A DNA stretch of 62,999 nucleotides from an uncultured Lachnospiraceae bacterium (GTDB lineage: Bacteria; Bacillota; Clostridia; Lachnospirales; Lachnospiraceae): the NCBI GenBank assembly GCA_947626285.1, contig CANQRR010000014.1:1-62999 (forward strand), in the 5' to 3' direction. A model generated the notes under the pieces. That model worked only from the letters and a program-made list of their open reading frames with translations, had not been told where the DNA came from and did not search any database. This document shows positions 24,970 to 33,873 of this stretch, one piece after another (the first letter of the stretch is position 1; each line of letters begins with the position of its first letter). The translations under genes and the position numbers were made by a program.

Positions 24970-26327
24970 GACGAATTTCGATCCTGATGTTGACTATGTG
25001 CATGTCACTTTCGCTTGCGGCATGTGGCAGGCGAGAGACGCCGCAGACAGACGTGCAGACGGAGACGGAGCAGGAAGTCACGGAGCTCACGCTGTGGACG
25101 TACCCGGTCGGCGACTGGGGGAACAAGAGCGCGGTCTCCAATTTGATCGCGGAGTTTCACAGGCAGTATCCGGAGTATCATGTTTCCGTGGAATATCTGG
25201 ATTATGCCAGCGGCGACGAGAAGGTCGCGCAGGCGGCTGCGGATGGGAAGCTGCCGGATCTGGTACTGGAAGGTCCGGAGCGTCTGGTGGCGGACTGGGG
25301 TGACAAAGGCTGGATGCTTGATCTTTCCGATCTGTGGGAGTCCGAGACGACTGAGGAGATCTATGAGCCGGTCCGGAACGCGTGCCGGTATGGCAGCGGA
25401 GCGTTTTATGAGTTTCCGCTGTGCATGACGACGCACTGCATGGTGATCAACCGGGATCTGTTTGAGAAGGCGGGCGCGCTCTCTTATATAGATGAGGAGA
25501 GCCATACCTGGACGACGGACGGCTTTGTCCATGCGGTGGAAGCCCTGAAGAAGTACGGGCAGGAAGATGCCGGGATCATATACTGCGCGGGACAGGGCGG
25601 CGATCAGGGGACGCGGGCGCTTGTGACGAATCTCTGCGGAGGCGCGTTCACGGACGAGGAGCACACGAAGTATGTGTTTGACAGCCCGGAAAATGTCGAG
25701 GCCTTGGAACTTCTGAAGGATCTGGATGGCATTTCCTTTGACAAGAATGCGCTGGGCACGGATGAGATCGAGCGTTTCGTGAAGGGTGAACTTGCGATGG
25801 CGTTCTGCTGGAACGTCTCAGTGGAGATCAGTCAGACGGTCAATCATCCGGATCTTGACTTTGACATGCTTCCGATGGCCTTTCCATCGGACGATGGCGA
25901 ACCGACCCTGCAGGGCGGAATCTGGGGATTCGGAATCTTTGACAACAAAGACGAGGCGAAGGCTGAGGCGGCGAAAGATTTTATCCGCTTTTTCACGGAG
26001 GACGACAAAAATTACGCGAGAGCGGTTCTGGTGTCGACTTACTGGCCGGTGCGCGAGATGCCGGAGCTCTACGCAAACGATGTGCTGATGAAAGAGTACA
26101 GTGTCTTCACGCAGTATCTGGGTGATTATTATCAGGTGACGCCCGGCTGGGCGGATGCGCGCACGGCGTGGTGGAATATGCTGCAGGAAATCGGGGACGG
26201 CGCGGATATCCCGCAGGCGGTGAAGAAGTTCAACGACACGGCAAACGCCGCGGCGCAGGCGGCGGAAGACGAGTCGGAAGATGCGGCGCAAACGGCGAAA
26301 AGCGAAACGGAGTCGGGCATGGAGTGA
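24966..26327 (+). CDS. Extracellular solute-binding lipoprotein, family 1
   Basis: A 453-residue protein with a lipoprotein signal peptide ending in LSLAAC (lipidated Cys near residue 20). The mature part has the type-1 ABC binding protein layout (ELTLWTYPVGDWGNKSAV, later GELAMAFCWNVSVE, GGIWGFGIF), usually for sugars. The C-terminal tail is Ala/Glu-rich and disordered. No permease or ATPase gene is adjacent; instead it overlaps the upstream histidine kinase gene by 4 nt. It may therefore pass ligand information to the kinase rather than feed a transporter (inference). Confidence 0.9.
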   Translation: MRRISILMLTMCMSLSLAACGRRETPQTDVQTETEQEVTELTLWTYPVGDWGNKSAVSNLIAEFHRQYPEYHVSVEYLDYASGDEKVAQAAADGKLPDLVLEGPERLVADWGDKGWMLDLSDLWESETTEEIYEPVRNACRYGSGAFYEFPLCMTTHCMVINRDLFEKAGALSYIDEESHTWTTDGFVHAVEALKKYGQEDAGIIYCAGQGGDQGTRALVTNLCGGAFTDEEHTKYVFDSPENVEALELLKDLDGISFDKNALGTDEIERFVKGELAMAFCWNVSVEISQTVNHPDLDFDMLPMAFPSDDGEPTLQGGIWGFGIFDNKDEAKAEAAKDFIRFFTEDDKNYARAVLVSTYWPVREMPELYANDVLMKEYSVFTQYLGDYYQVTPGWADARTAWWNMLQEIGDGADIPQAVKKFNDTANAAAQAAEDESEDAAQTAKSETESGME

Positions 26328-26441
26328 CAGGAAATGGAGTAAAAGCATGCGTTGGCATGGGAAAGGAAAAAGACCGCGATAATTTGCAGGTTAAGTTTTT
26401 CTGTGAATGAAAAGGGGTACAAGAAAGGAGCCATACTGAGT

Positions 26442-27134
26442 ATGAATAAGACAGGCATCATCGGGGCAATGGACGTTGAGGTGGAACAGCTCAAGAAGGA
26501 TATGGTCATCCGGCGCGAGGTGGAAAAAGCGGGGATGAGTTTCTGCGAAGGAGCTCTGAATGGGCAGGAGGTCGTGGTCGTGCGCAGCGGTGTCGGCAAG
26601 GTGAACGCGGCGGTCTGCACGCAGATTCTGATCGACGAGTTTCAGGTGGATGCCGTGATCAACACGGGGATCGCGGGTTCCCTGAACGCGGATATCGATA
26701 TCGGGGACATCGTAGTCTCCACAGACGTCGTGCATCACGACATGGACGCCGTGAATTTCGGCTACGAGCCGGGGCAGATCCCGCAGATGGATGTGTTCTC
26801 TTTTGAGGCGGACAGAGAACTTGCGGATCGGGCGGAGAAGGTTTGTCAGGAAGTGAATCCCGATATCAAAGTGTTCCGCGGGCGCGTGGTAAGCGGAGAC
26901 CAGTTTATCGCGGACAAAGCCGTCAAGGAGCGCATCACGAATCTTTTCCACGGCTACTGCACGGAGATGGAGGGCGCCGCGATCGCGCAGACCGCGTACT
27001 TGAATAAGATTCCCTTCGTGATCATCCGCGCGATCTCCGACAAGGCGGACGACAGCGCTTCGGAGGATTATCCGACCTTTGAGAAGAAGGCGGTCGCGCA
27101 CAGCGTGCGGCTTGTGGAGGGGATGCTTGGATAA
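26442..27134 (+). CDS. mtnN: 5'-methylthioadenosine/S-adenosylhomocysteine nucleosidase
   Basis: A 230-residue MTA/SAH nucleosidase. The start MNKTGIIGAMDVEVE is typical, with the acid/base Glu in that segment, the purine-site TEMEGAAIAQ and the catalytic Asp in ISDKADD. It hydrolyses MTA and SAH to adenine and the thioribose or ribosyl-homocysteine in the methyl cycle. The ATG at 26442 follows AAAGGAG; the frame is open from 26352 but that part lacks family similarity. It is monocistronic by spacing. Confidence 0.95.
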   Translation: MNKTGIIGAMDVEVEQLKKDMVIRREVEKAGMSFCEGALNGQEVVVVRSGVGKVNAAVCTQILIDEFQVDAVINTGIAGSLNADIDIGDIVVSTDVVHHDMDAVNFGYEPGQIPQMDVFSFEADRELADRAEKVCQEVNPDIKVFRGRVVSGDQFIADKAVKERITNLFHGYCTEMEGAAIAQTAYLNKIPFVIIRAISDKADDSASEDYPTFEKKAVAHSVRLVEGMLG

Positions 27135-27138
27135 AAAA

Positions 27139-27198
27139 GCAATATATATAAATTAAATGCAATATATACTTTACATTTCTCCCAATATGGTGTATGCT
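27139..27198 (+). promoter_or_regulatory. Promoter and direct-repeat operator of the XRE-DUF6773 pair
   Basis: TTTACA (27170-27175), 17 nt and TATGCT (27193-27198) form a promoter 20 nt before the XRE gene. Just upstream lie two identical decamers GCAATATATA (27139-27148 and 27159-27168), 20 bp apart, that is, two helical turns. They are a good candidate operator for self-regulation by the XRE protein. Confidence 0.6.
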
Positions 27199-27217
27199 TA
27201 GCAACAGGAGGTGGACA

Positions 27218-27475
27218 ATGAGAAATCTGAAACTGAAATTCAGACGTATTGAATTGGAAATCTCTCAAACAAAGCTTGCGGAGAAAGTGGGAGTTACCAG
27301 GCAGACGATCGGATTGATCGAAGCCGGCGACTTCAACCCGTCGCTGAAGCTCTGCATCGCGATCTGCAGGGCGCTGGATACCACGTTAAACGATCTATTC
27401 TGGGAGGATAACGGAAATGAAGAAAAACAGGAATTATCTGGACGAAAGGCAGGAGCAGACGCTGCTGCAGATTGA
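27218..27475 (+). CDS. Small XRE-family transcriptional regulator
   Basis: An 85-residue protein that is almost only a helix-turn-helix (about 9-63): ISQTKLAEKVGVTRQTIGLIEAG. It belongs to the short YgzD-type XRE regulators usually paired with a small membrane protein gene. The ATG at 27218 follows AGGAGGTGG. Its 3' end overlaps the downstream membrane protein gene by 59 nt in another frame, so the last ~20 residues are of low complexity. Confidence 0.9.
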   Translation: MRNLKLKFRRIELEISQTKLAEKVGVTRQTIGLIEAGDFNPSLKLCIAICRALDTTLNDLFWEDNGNEEKQELSGRKAGADAAAD

Positions 27476-27905
27476 ACATAACGGGTGCTGGCTGGCCTTT
27501 TGGGGACTGGCGGCAGCTTTGGTTGTACAGAGGTTTTTTTTTGACTATGATTTCAGGAACCTTGCGGGAGAGTACATTGTCTTTGTGGCGCTTGCGCTGT
27601 ATATAGCCGTGAGTTGTCTCAGGCAGGGGATCTGGGACCGCCGTCTGAAGCCGGATACTTCATCGAATCTCATCGTTTCTCTGACAGCTGCCTTTATTAC
27701 GGGGATACTGGGTTTCGTTCGTACGGTGAAAAGCTTTCCGGACAAGATCGCGGGCTCTCTTGCCTCAGGCATCGTATACGCGGTGATCACATTTACCGTA
27801 TGCCTTGCAGTCCTGCAATTCTCAGCCGGCCTGTTCCGGAAAAAACAGGCGAAGCTGGAGGAAGAGCCTCAAGAGAACACGGAAGAAGGAGATCCGCTTA
27901 TCTGA
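27417..27905 (+). CDS. DUF6773-like integral membrane protein
   Basis: A 162-residue protein with a conserved start (MKKNRNYLDERQEQTLL) and about four membrane helices, ending in a charged cytoplasmic tail. It matches the DUF6773 type encoded next to small XRE regulators in Clostridia; no function is known. The start overlaps the XRE gene and follows GGAGGATAACGGAA, so translation is likely coupled. By analogy with other XRE/membrane pairs, it may sense membrane stress or antimicrobial peptides (speculative). Confidence 0.78.
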   Translation: MKKNRNYLDERQEQTLLQIEHNGCWLAFWGLAAALVVQRFFFDYDFRNLAGEYIVFVALALYIAVSCLRQGIWDRRLKPDTSSNLIVSLTAAFITGILGFVRTVKSFPDKIAGSLASGIVYAVITFTVCLAVLQFSAGLFRKKQAKLEEEPQENTEEGDPLI

Positions 27906-28014
27906 AAAAGAGTAAACTGCAGTGAGCTTCATATTGAATCTCAGCTTACAGAGTTTCTTTTGCTGAGAAAAAATCTGACCTCCCCCGGAGAGTTTTTTGG
28001 CGGCTCAGATTCAG

Positions 28015-28051
28015 TCGTTCGGCATGTGAATTTGTCGAACGATTTTTCTTT
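28015..28051 (+). terminator. Intrinsic terminator after the DUF6773 gene
   Basis: TCGTTCG (28015-28021) pairs with CGAACGA (28036-28042), 14-nt loop, followed by TTTTTCTTT. Confidence 0.75.
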
Positions 28052-28077
28052 GCAAACCTCGGAAATGCGGCTATAAT
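28050..28077 (+). promoter_or_regulatory. Promoter of the gene at 28133
   Basis: TTGCAA (28050-28055), a 16-nt spacer and TATAAT (28072-28077) directly follow the terminator at 28015-28051 and lie 55 nt before the start codon. Confidence 0.6.
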
Positions 28078-28132
28078 GGCGATACTTGAGCGACTGCAGC
28101 GCTCTGGCATTTTCAGGAAGGGGGAGTCTATC

Positions 28133-28936
28133 ATGGTACAGTTCATCATGGAGCGGAATCTATTGCTCTATCTACTATCGGCGGCCTGCGTAGCTGCGGT
28201 CGCCAGTCAGATGATCCTGAAACAAATATACGACCGATTGATCAGGGACACGCGCAACACAGGGGAACCCGACGGGAAGTTTCTGCAACAATTGCGACAA
28301 CGGTTTCAATATTGCAGGCATTTGAACGAGAAGGTCGGAGATGTACAAGCCCTCATCCGGAAGAACCTGATGGAATACCGGTTCTGGGGGATGGGGCTGC
28401 ATCGGTGGAAACGGCTGGGGGCGGAGCTTTTCGCGGTCAGCCTGCTGTGCGCCTTCGCCGGGAGCGCATATCTTGTGCAGGGCGGGGGCGCGGTCGTAAA
28501 AGGAAATCCGTATTTCTGGATGGGGGTACTGGCTGCCGCCCTGGTGGGAGCGGCGTACGCGGCCGCAGACACCGGCTACCGGCGGATCTTTCTTGAAGTC
28601 CAGCTGGCGGACTATCTGGAGAACAGCGGCGCGGTGCGCGATTACAGCGAGGACGCGGCGCAGGCGTTTGCGGCGGAGGAGCCTGCCCCGATCGTCTCTG
28701 TCGAGAGCAGGCGCAAGTCGAAGCGGAAGGCGATGAAGGAGAGCGCCGCGGCGCAGCAGACCCGCGCGCAGAGGGAGAAGAATGATCTGAAGGAGAACCT
28801 GGCGCGGGTGAAAGCCGGGATGCAGGAGACCGCGGCGGCGACCGAGCGGGAGCGAAACGCCGATATCCTGCGGCACATGGACCCGGCGGAACAGGAGCGC
28901 ATTTTGCGGGAGGTGCTGAAGGAATTCCTTGCGTAG
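28133..28936 (+). CDS. Unrecognised membrane protein with charged C-terminal helix
   Basis: A 267-residue protein. It has an N-terminal helix (about 9-27), a basic loop of ~65 residues, two further membrane helices (about 97-118 and 128-145), and a ~110-residue Ala/Glu/Arg/Lys-rich tail (REKNDLKENLARVKAGMQET) predicted to form a coiled coil. I do not recognise the family. The ATG at 28133 follows GGGGGAG; the frame extends to 28076 but that overlaps the promoter. It is flanked by its own promoter and by a GC hairpin after the stop. Confidence 0.7.
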   Translation: MVQFIMERNLLLYLLSAACVAAVASQMILKQIYDRLIRDTRNTGEPDGKFLQQLRQRFQYCRHLNEKVGDVQALIRKNLMEYRFWGMGLHRWKRLGAELFAVSLLCAFAGSAYLVQGGGAVVKGNPYFWMGVLAAALVGAAYAAADTGYRRIFLEVQLADYLENSGAVRDYSEDAAQAFAAEEPAPIVSVESRRKSKRKAMKESAAAQQTRAQREKNDLKENLARVKAGMQETAAATERERNADILRHMDPAEQERILREVLKEFLA

Positions 28937-29020
28937 CCCGCTCCGGCGGCGGGTTATCCGGGATGTGGAACGTCGGGATTACCGGTGAAAAAAGAGACAG
29001 CGACTTTTCAAAAAAGACTC

Positions 29021-29049
29021 TTGAATATGGTGAAAAGGTCTGCTAGAAT
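29021..29049 (+). promoter_or_regulatory. Promoter of pgi
   Basis: TTGAAT (29021-29026), a 17-nt spacer and TAGAAT (29044-29049), 44 nt before the pgi start codon. Confidence 0.65.
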
Positions 29050-29093
29050 AGATGCGGAAAATTGGAAGAAAACACAAAAGGAGATGTTGTGGT

Positions 29094-30443
29094 ATGGGAA
29101 ACAAGGTGGCATTTGACTATTCAAAGGCGGCCTGCTTTGTCTCAGAGAATGAAGTGACGTCGATGAAGAAGATCGTCGCGGACGCGAAGGATCTGTTGGT
29201 GTCGAAGACAGGGGCGGGCAACGATTTTCTGGGTTGGATCGATCTTCCGGTCGACTATGACAAAGACGAGTTCGCCCGGATCAAGAAGGCGGCTGAGAAG
29301 ATCAAGGGCGACAGCGAAGTGCTGCTTGTGATCGGGATCGGCGGTTCCTATCTGGGAGCCAGAGCCGCGATCGAGTTCCTGCGCCACAGCTTTTACAATA
29401 CGGTGTCGAAGGAGATCCGCAAGGCGCCGGAGATCTATTTTGTCGGCAACAGCATCAGCAGCACGTACATTCAGCATCTGATCGATGTGATCGGGGATCG
29501 GGATTTCTCCGTGAACGTGATCTCAAAATCCGGCACGACGACGGAGCCGGCGATCGCGTTCCGCATCTTCAAGGCGATGCTGGAGAAGAAATACGGCAAG
29601 GCCGAGGCGGCGAAGCGCATCTACGCGACGACGGATAAGGCGAGAGGAGCACTGAAGAGTCTGGCGACGGCTGAGGGCTACGAGACCTTTGTGGTACCGG
29701 ACGACGTCGGAGGACGTTTCTCTGTGCTGACGGCGGTGGGGCTTCTCCCGATCGCGGCCAGCGGCGCGGACATCGACAAGCTGATGGAGGGCGCGGCTTC
29801 CGGGAGAAAGCGCGCGCTGGAAGCGGAGTTTGAGGAAAACGACGCCCTTCAGTACGCGGCGGTCCGCAATATCCTGCTCAGAAAAGGAAAGGCCATCGAG
29901 GTGCTGGCGAATTACGAGCCGAGCCTGCACTATGTTTCCGAGTGGTGGAAGCAGCTTTACGGTGAGAGTGAAGGAAAAGACCAGAAGGGAATCTTCCCTG
30001 CGTCGGTAGATCTCACGACAGATCTCCATTCCATGGGTCAGTTTATCCAGGACGGCAGCCGTATACTCTTCGAGACAGTGGTGAATGTAGAGGAATCCAG
30101 ATGCGAGCTCACGATCGGTGAGGAGCCGGTGGACCTCGACGGACTGAATTATCTGGCGGGCAAGACCGTGGATTTTGTGAATAAGAGCGCGATGAACGGG
30201 ACGATCCTCGCGCACACGGACGGCAATGTTCCGAACCTGGTCGTGAACATTCCGAAGCAGGACGAGTTCTTCCTGGGCGAACTGTTCTACTTCTTCGAGT
30301 TCGCGTGCGGCGTGAGCGGATATGTACTGGGCGTGAACCCGTTCAACCAGCCGGGCGTGGAGAGCTACAAGAGAAATATGTTTGCGCTCCTGGGCAAGCC
30401 GGGCTATGAGAAAGAGAGAGAAGAGCTTCTGAAGAGACTATAG
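29094..30443 (+). CDS. pgi: Glucose-6-phosphate isomerase
   Basis: A 449-residue enzyme, the usual length for the Firmicutes form. Motifs include [13 protein letters not shown], the sugar-phosphate site [11 protein letters not shown] and the PROSITE-type [14 protein letters not shown]. It interconverts glucose-6-phosphate and fructose-6-phosphate in the cytoplasm. The ATG at 29094 ([11 protein letters not shown]) follows AAAGGAG; the upstream in-frame extension from 29052 overlaps the promoter start region. It is a single gene between its own promoter and a strong terminator. Confidence 0.97.
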   Translation: MGNKVAFDYSKAACFVSENEVTSMKKIVADAKDLLVSKTGAGNDFLGWIDLPVDYDKDEFARIKKAAEKIKGDSEVLLVIGIGGSYLGARAAIEFLRHSFYNTVSKEIRKAPEIYFVGNSISSTYIQHLIDVIGDRDFSVNVISKSGTTTEPAIAFRIFKAMLEKKYGKAEAAKRIYATTDKARGALKSLATAEGYETFVVPDDVGGRFSVLTAVGLLPIAASGADIDKLMEGAASGRKRALEAEFEENDALQYAAVRNILLRKGKAIEVLANYEPSLHYVSEWWKQLYGESEGKDQKGIFPASVDLTTDLHSMGQFIQDGSRILFETVVNVEESRCELTIGEEPVDLDGLNYLAGKTVDFVNKSAMNGTILAHTDGNVPNLVVNIPKQDEFFLGELFYFFEFACGVSGYVLGVNPFNQPGVESYKRNMFALLGKPGYEKEREELLKRL

Positions 30444-30473
30444 GAGCAGCTTATAAGAGACGACAACACGTGT

Positions 30474-30512
30474 GGGATGCTGTGGGCGAAGATTTGCCCC
30501 ACAGCATCCTTA
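30474..30512 (+). terminator. Terminator of pgi
   Basis: A perfect 12-bp stem, GGATGCTGTGGG (30474-30485) with CCCACAGCATCC (30497-30508), 11-nt loop, followed by TTACG and a T-rich stretch. Confidence 0.7.
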
Positions 30513-30652
30513 CGTCGTTTTATGAATATTGATCGAAAAATCTGAACCCGCGGCATTCGCGAAAAAAAATTCAGTTTTTTCACAGACGTCAGCAAAAACT
30601 GAGGGAAAGATGAGCGAAGCATTGGTATAAGAAAGAATAGAGGAGACGACGG

Positions 30653-31612
30653 ATGAATATCGTATTTCTGGAGGCGGACAATCTGGGCGAGGACATGCGT
30701 TTCGACCGCTTTTTTGAGCTGGGCGAGGTCACGGTGCACGGTGAGACGCCCGAGGAGCTGATCCCGGAGCGCGTGGCGCAGGCGGACGCCGTGTTTGTCA
30801 ACAAGCTGCCGATGAACGAGAAGACGCTCGGGGATGCGCAGTTTCTGAAGTATGTCGGCGTCACGGCGACCGGCACGAACAACATTGATTTTGATTACAT
30901 GAAAAAGCGCGGCATCACGGTCACGAACGTGGCCGGGTATTCGACGGATGTCGTGGCGCAGCACACCTTCGCGATGGCGCTCTATCTGCTGGAGCATCTG
31001 CGCTATTACGACGATTACGTGAAGTCCGGGGACTACTGTCACAGCAAGTCGTTCTGCCATATGGACCGACGCTTCACGGAGCTTGCGGGAAAGACCTGGG
31101 GCATCATCGGGCTGGGCGCGATCGGCAAGAGGGTCGCGCAGATCGCGCAGGTCTTCGGCTGCCGGGTGATCTATTACTCACCGTCGGGGAAGAACGCGAA
31201 CACCGACTATGAGCAGGTCGATTTCGACACGCTGCTTTCCATGTCCGACGTGGTGTCGGTACACACGCCGCTGACCGAGAAGACGCATCACCTGATGGAC
31301 TACGACGCGTTCTGTAAAATGAAGGAGAGCGCAATCTTCCTCAACGTGGCGCGCGGGCCGATCGTGGACGAGGAGGGCTTAAGCAAGGCGCTGCGCAAGG
31401 AGAAGATCGCGGCGGCGGGACTGGACGTGCTTGAGAAGGAGCCGATGGATAAGGACTGCCCGCTTCGGAAGCTTTCGGACAGCGACCGTCTGCTGATCAC
31501 GCCGCACATCGCGTGGGCGGCCGTGGAGGCGAGGACGCGCCTGCTTGACGAGGTCTGGATGAATCTGAATGCGTTTATAAACGGAAAAGAGAGAAATATA
31601 TGCCGGAAATAA
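30653..31612 (+). CDS. D-isomer-specific 2-hydroxyacid dehydrogenase
   Basis: A 319-residue NAD-dependent dehydrogenase. The Rossmann site GLGAIGKRVAQIAQVFG (about 153-169), the catalytic Arg region NVARGPIVDE and the catalytic His in LLITPHIAWA are all present. Similarity is greatest to the glycerate/hydroxypyruvate reductase group, but the substrate (glycerate, lactate or another 2-hydroxy acid) cannot be fixed from sequence. The ATG follows GGAGACGACGG. Its 3' end overlaps the LTA-synthase-like gene by 13 nt. Confidence 0.9.
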   Translation: MNIVFLEADNLGEDMRFDRFFELGEVTVHGETPEELIPERVAQADAVFVNKLPMNEKTLGDAQFLKYVGVTATGTNNIDFDYMKKRGITVTNVAGYSTDVVAQHTFAMALYLLEHLRYYDDYVKSGDYCHSKSFCHMDRRFTELAGKTWGIIGLGAIGKRVAQIAQVFGCRVIYYSPSGKNANTDYEQVDFDTLLSMSDVVSVHTPLTEKTHHLMDYDAFCKMKESAIFLNVARGPIVDEEGLSKALRKEKIAAAGLDVLEKEPMDKDCPLRKLSDSDRLLITPHIAWAAVEARTRLLDEVWMNLNAFINGKERNICRK

Positions 31613-33729
31613 ATGCCGGGAAGAACATATCGGAAAAGAGGAAAAGTCAGAATACTATGAATCAGTCAGAAAGCAAAAAACAGAGGATAATACAGGTCGT
31701 CCATATTCTTGGAAAAATTGTAGGAGTACTCGGCTACGTACTTATGCTGTTGTGGTATTGCGCGCATCCTTCTTACTACGGAGGGAATGAACTGAGGCTG
31801 TTGTTTTCCTGCAGGAGGACATGGCTTTTGATCATTGCTTCAACGGTTATGATCGCGGTCTGTATTATTCCGAACAATTTTTCCGACAGCATGAACCGCC
31901 GGATCAGCTGGGCATGGTATGCGATTGCGCCGTTTACGGTCTATTTTACTTTGCTGTATCTGAATGCGGCAAAATTCAAGATCAGGTTTTTCAGACTGAA
32001 TAAGATTGCCCTGCTTTTTACTTTCTGGTTTTTGTTTGCGCTGTTGCTTGCATTTTTGCTCATCACAAGAAGCATTCGGTTTTCGGTCATATTGCTGGCG
32101 GTACCGATTGCGGCGCTTGGAATCATCAACCGCTTTATCATCGAGTTTCGCGGCATGGCAATTTCGGGAGGAGATCTGTTTTCCATCGGAACGGCCCTGA
32201 CCGTGTCAACCAGTTATGAATATACGATTGACTGGTATATATTTGCGGAAGTGTTTCTGGTCTTTTCAATCTGTGTAGCCAGTTTGAAATTGCGGAAGTT
32301 TAAACCGTTTGGCTGGAAACAGCGGGTGGCGCTTCTGGGTGTCTGGATCATATGCGTTGCGACGTTTTTCCATATCTGCTGTCAGACGTCGTATCTGGAG
32401 GATCACGACATTCGCTCGGGAGGATTTACGCATCAGCTCCGATATAAGAAATTTGATATGCTCTTTACGACTTTATGTACGTGTTTTTATCTGGCGGCGG
32501 ATAAACCGGATGATTATTCCCTGGAGCGGGTGCATGAGATCGCAGAGGAGTATGTTGGGACGGAAGAAGAGGCTTCAAAAGAGACTTCAAAAGAGACTTC
32601 AAAAGAGACTTCAAAAGAGACTCAAACACCGAACTTGATCGTGCTCATGAATGAGTCGCTTGCCGATTATACTGATATTGGCAAAGGTCTGGATTTTTCT
32701 GAAGATTACATGCCATTCCTGCACAGCCTTACTGAGAATACGATCAAAGGGACAGCTTACACATCGATTTTTGGAGCGAATACGCCGAACTCGGAATATG
32801 AATTCCTGACGGGTAATACAATGGGCTTCCTGCCGCCTTCTTCGATCGGTTTTCATCTGTTTGTGCGGGGGGCGATGCCGTCTTTGGCATCGGAATACAA
32901 AGCGAAAGGGTATTATACGCTCGCCATGCATCCGTATCGTGGAACGAATTACCGCAGAAATATCGTCTATCCGCAGATTGGCTTTGACAAATATTATGCG
33001 CGGGTGAATTTTGTTTCTCCGGAGTATATCCGAAAATACATTTCGGATCAGACGCTTGTGAACCGTATTATTGAGGAATATGAGAAAAATAATGCCAGAT
33101 CAGATGCGCCGCTGTTCAGCTACAATGTCACGATGCAGGATCATGGCGGATATTCCATGTCGAATACGAGTAATCTGGATACTTCAATCAAGATCCTGAC
33201 ACAGGGCGTCAACTGGGAAAAGACACAGGTTTATGCGAACCTTGTCAAAGCTTCGGATACGGCGTTTAAGAAACTGGTGGAATTCTTTTCCGAACAGGAA
33301 GAGCCGACTGTGATTGTTATGTTTGGCGATCATCAGCCGAATCTGGGCAACAACACCTATCGATACCTGATCGGCAATGAGGAGGAGCTGACTCCGGAAG
33401 AGCTGATGGAAAAATACAAAGTTCCGTTCGTCGCCTGGGCGAATTACGACATAGAAGAGGAGACGATCGAAAAGACGAGCCTCAACTATCTGTACAGCAT
33501 CCTGGCAGACCGCCTGGATCTGCCGATGACCGGATATCAGAAATATCTGCTGGATCTGAGCGAGGAGCTTCCTGTGCTGGCGGCAGGCGGTTACTGGACG
33601 AAGGATGGAGATTTCTATACGCTGGACGACGAGGAATCGCCGTATTTTGAGACGGTGAACGATTATAACATTCTTGAGTACAATTACATATTCGGAAAAG
33701 GAAATCGTTATCTGGATTTCTTCGCGTGA
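31600..33729 (+). CDS. LTA synthase-family sulfatase-fold membrane enzyme
   Basis: A 709-residue protein with about five N-terminal membrane helices (about 25-275), a variable linker with four SKET repeats (residues ~325-343), and an extracellular alkaline-phosphatase/sulfatase-fold domain (about 345-660). LTA-synthase features seen are LMNESLADY, the nucleophile region SIFGANTPNSEYEFLTG, and the metal site MFGDHQP. Such enzymes transfer phosphoglycerol from phosphatidylglycerol to lipoteichoic acid or decorate glycans. The base composition is AT-richer than its neighbours. The ATG at 31600 overlaps the upstream gene; an ATG at 31657 is an alternative. Confidence 0.88.
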   Translation: MPEINAGKNISEKRKSQNTMNQSESKKQRIIQVVHILGKIVGVLGYVLMLLWYCAHPSYYGGNELRLLFSCRRTWLLIIASTVMIAVCIIPNNFSDSMNRRISWAWYAIAPFTVYFTLLYLNAAKFKIRFFRLNKIALLFTFWFLFALLLAFLLITRSIRFSVILLAVPIAALGIINRFIIEFRGMAISGGDLFSIGTALTVSTSYEYTIDWYIFAEVFLVFSICVASLKLRKFKPFGWKQRVALLGVWIICVATFFHICCQTSYLEDHDIRSGGFTHQLRYKKFDMLFTTLCTCFYLAADKPDDYSLERVHEIAEEYVGTEEEASKETSKETSKETSKETQTPNLIVLMNESLADYTDIGKGLDFSEDYMPFLHSLTENTIKGTAYTSIFGANTPNSEYEFLTGNTMGFLPPSSIGFHLFVRGAMPSLASEYKAKGYYTLAMHPYRGTNYRRNIVYPQIGFDKYYARVNFVSPEYIRKYISDQTLVNRIIEEYEKNNARSDAPLFSYNVTMQDHGGYSMSNTSNLDTSIKILTQGVNWEKTQVYANLVKASDTAFKKLVEFFSEQEEPTVIVMFGDHQPNLGNNTYRYLIGNEEELTPEELMEKYKVPFVAWANYDIEEETIEKTSLNYLYSILADRLDLPMTGYQKYLLDLSEELPVLAAGGYWTKDGDFYTLDDEESPYFETVNDYNILEYNYIFGKGNRYLDFFA
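32573..32620 (+). repeat. 12-bp tandem repeat inside the LTA-synthase-like gene
   Basis: Four perfect copies of CTTCAAAAGAGA run from 32573 to 32620. The unit is a multiple of three, so copy changes would keep the frame and only lengthen or shorten the SKET linker between the membrane part and the catalytic domain. Confidence 0.9.
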
Positions 33730-33790
33730 GCGGAGCTCTTTCCCGGGGACACATCTACCCCGCGATGCGTGAACGCAGGCGGCAGTGACG

Positions 33791-33873
33791 GCGGATTCAG
33801 CGTTCGCTCCGTCTCTGGCGATATATTGCCGCGGACGGCAGCGGCGGATTCAGCGTTCGATCCCGTCTCTGGC
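33791..33873. repeat. Direct repeat of the cobO 3' end
   Basis: A ~29-bp block at 33791-33819 (GCGGATTCAGCGTTCG...) recurs at 33844-33873 with one substitution and one inserted base. The second copy contains the last codons and stop of cobO; the first lies beyond the stop and is frame-shifted relative to the gene, so it is a short tandem duplication remnant. Confidence 0.75.

Noticed and set aside
32573-32620. Regular short repeats, possible CRISPR
   Set aside because: Units are contiguous 12-mers without spacers and lie in frame inside a gene.
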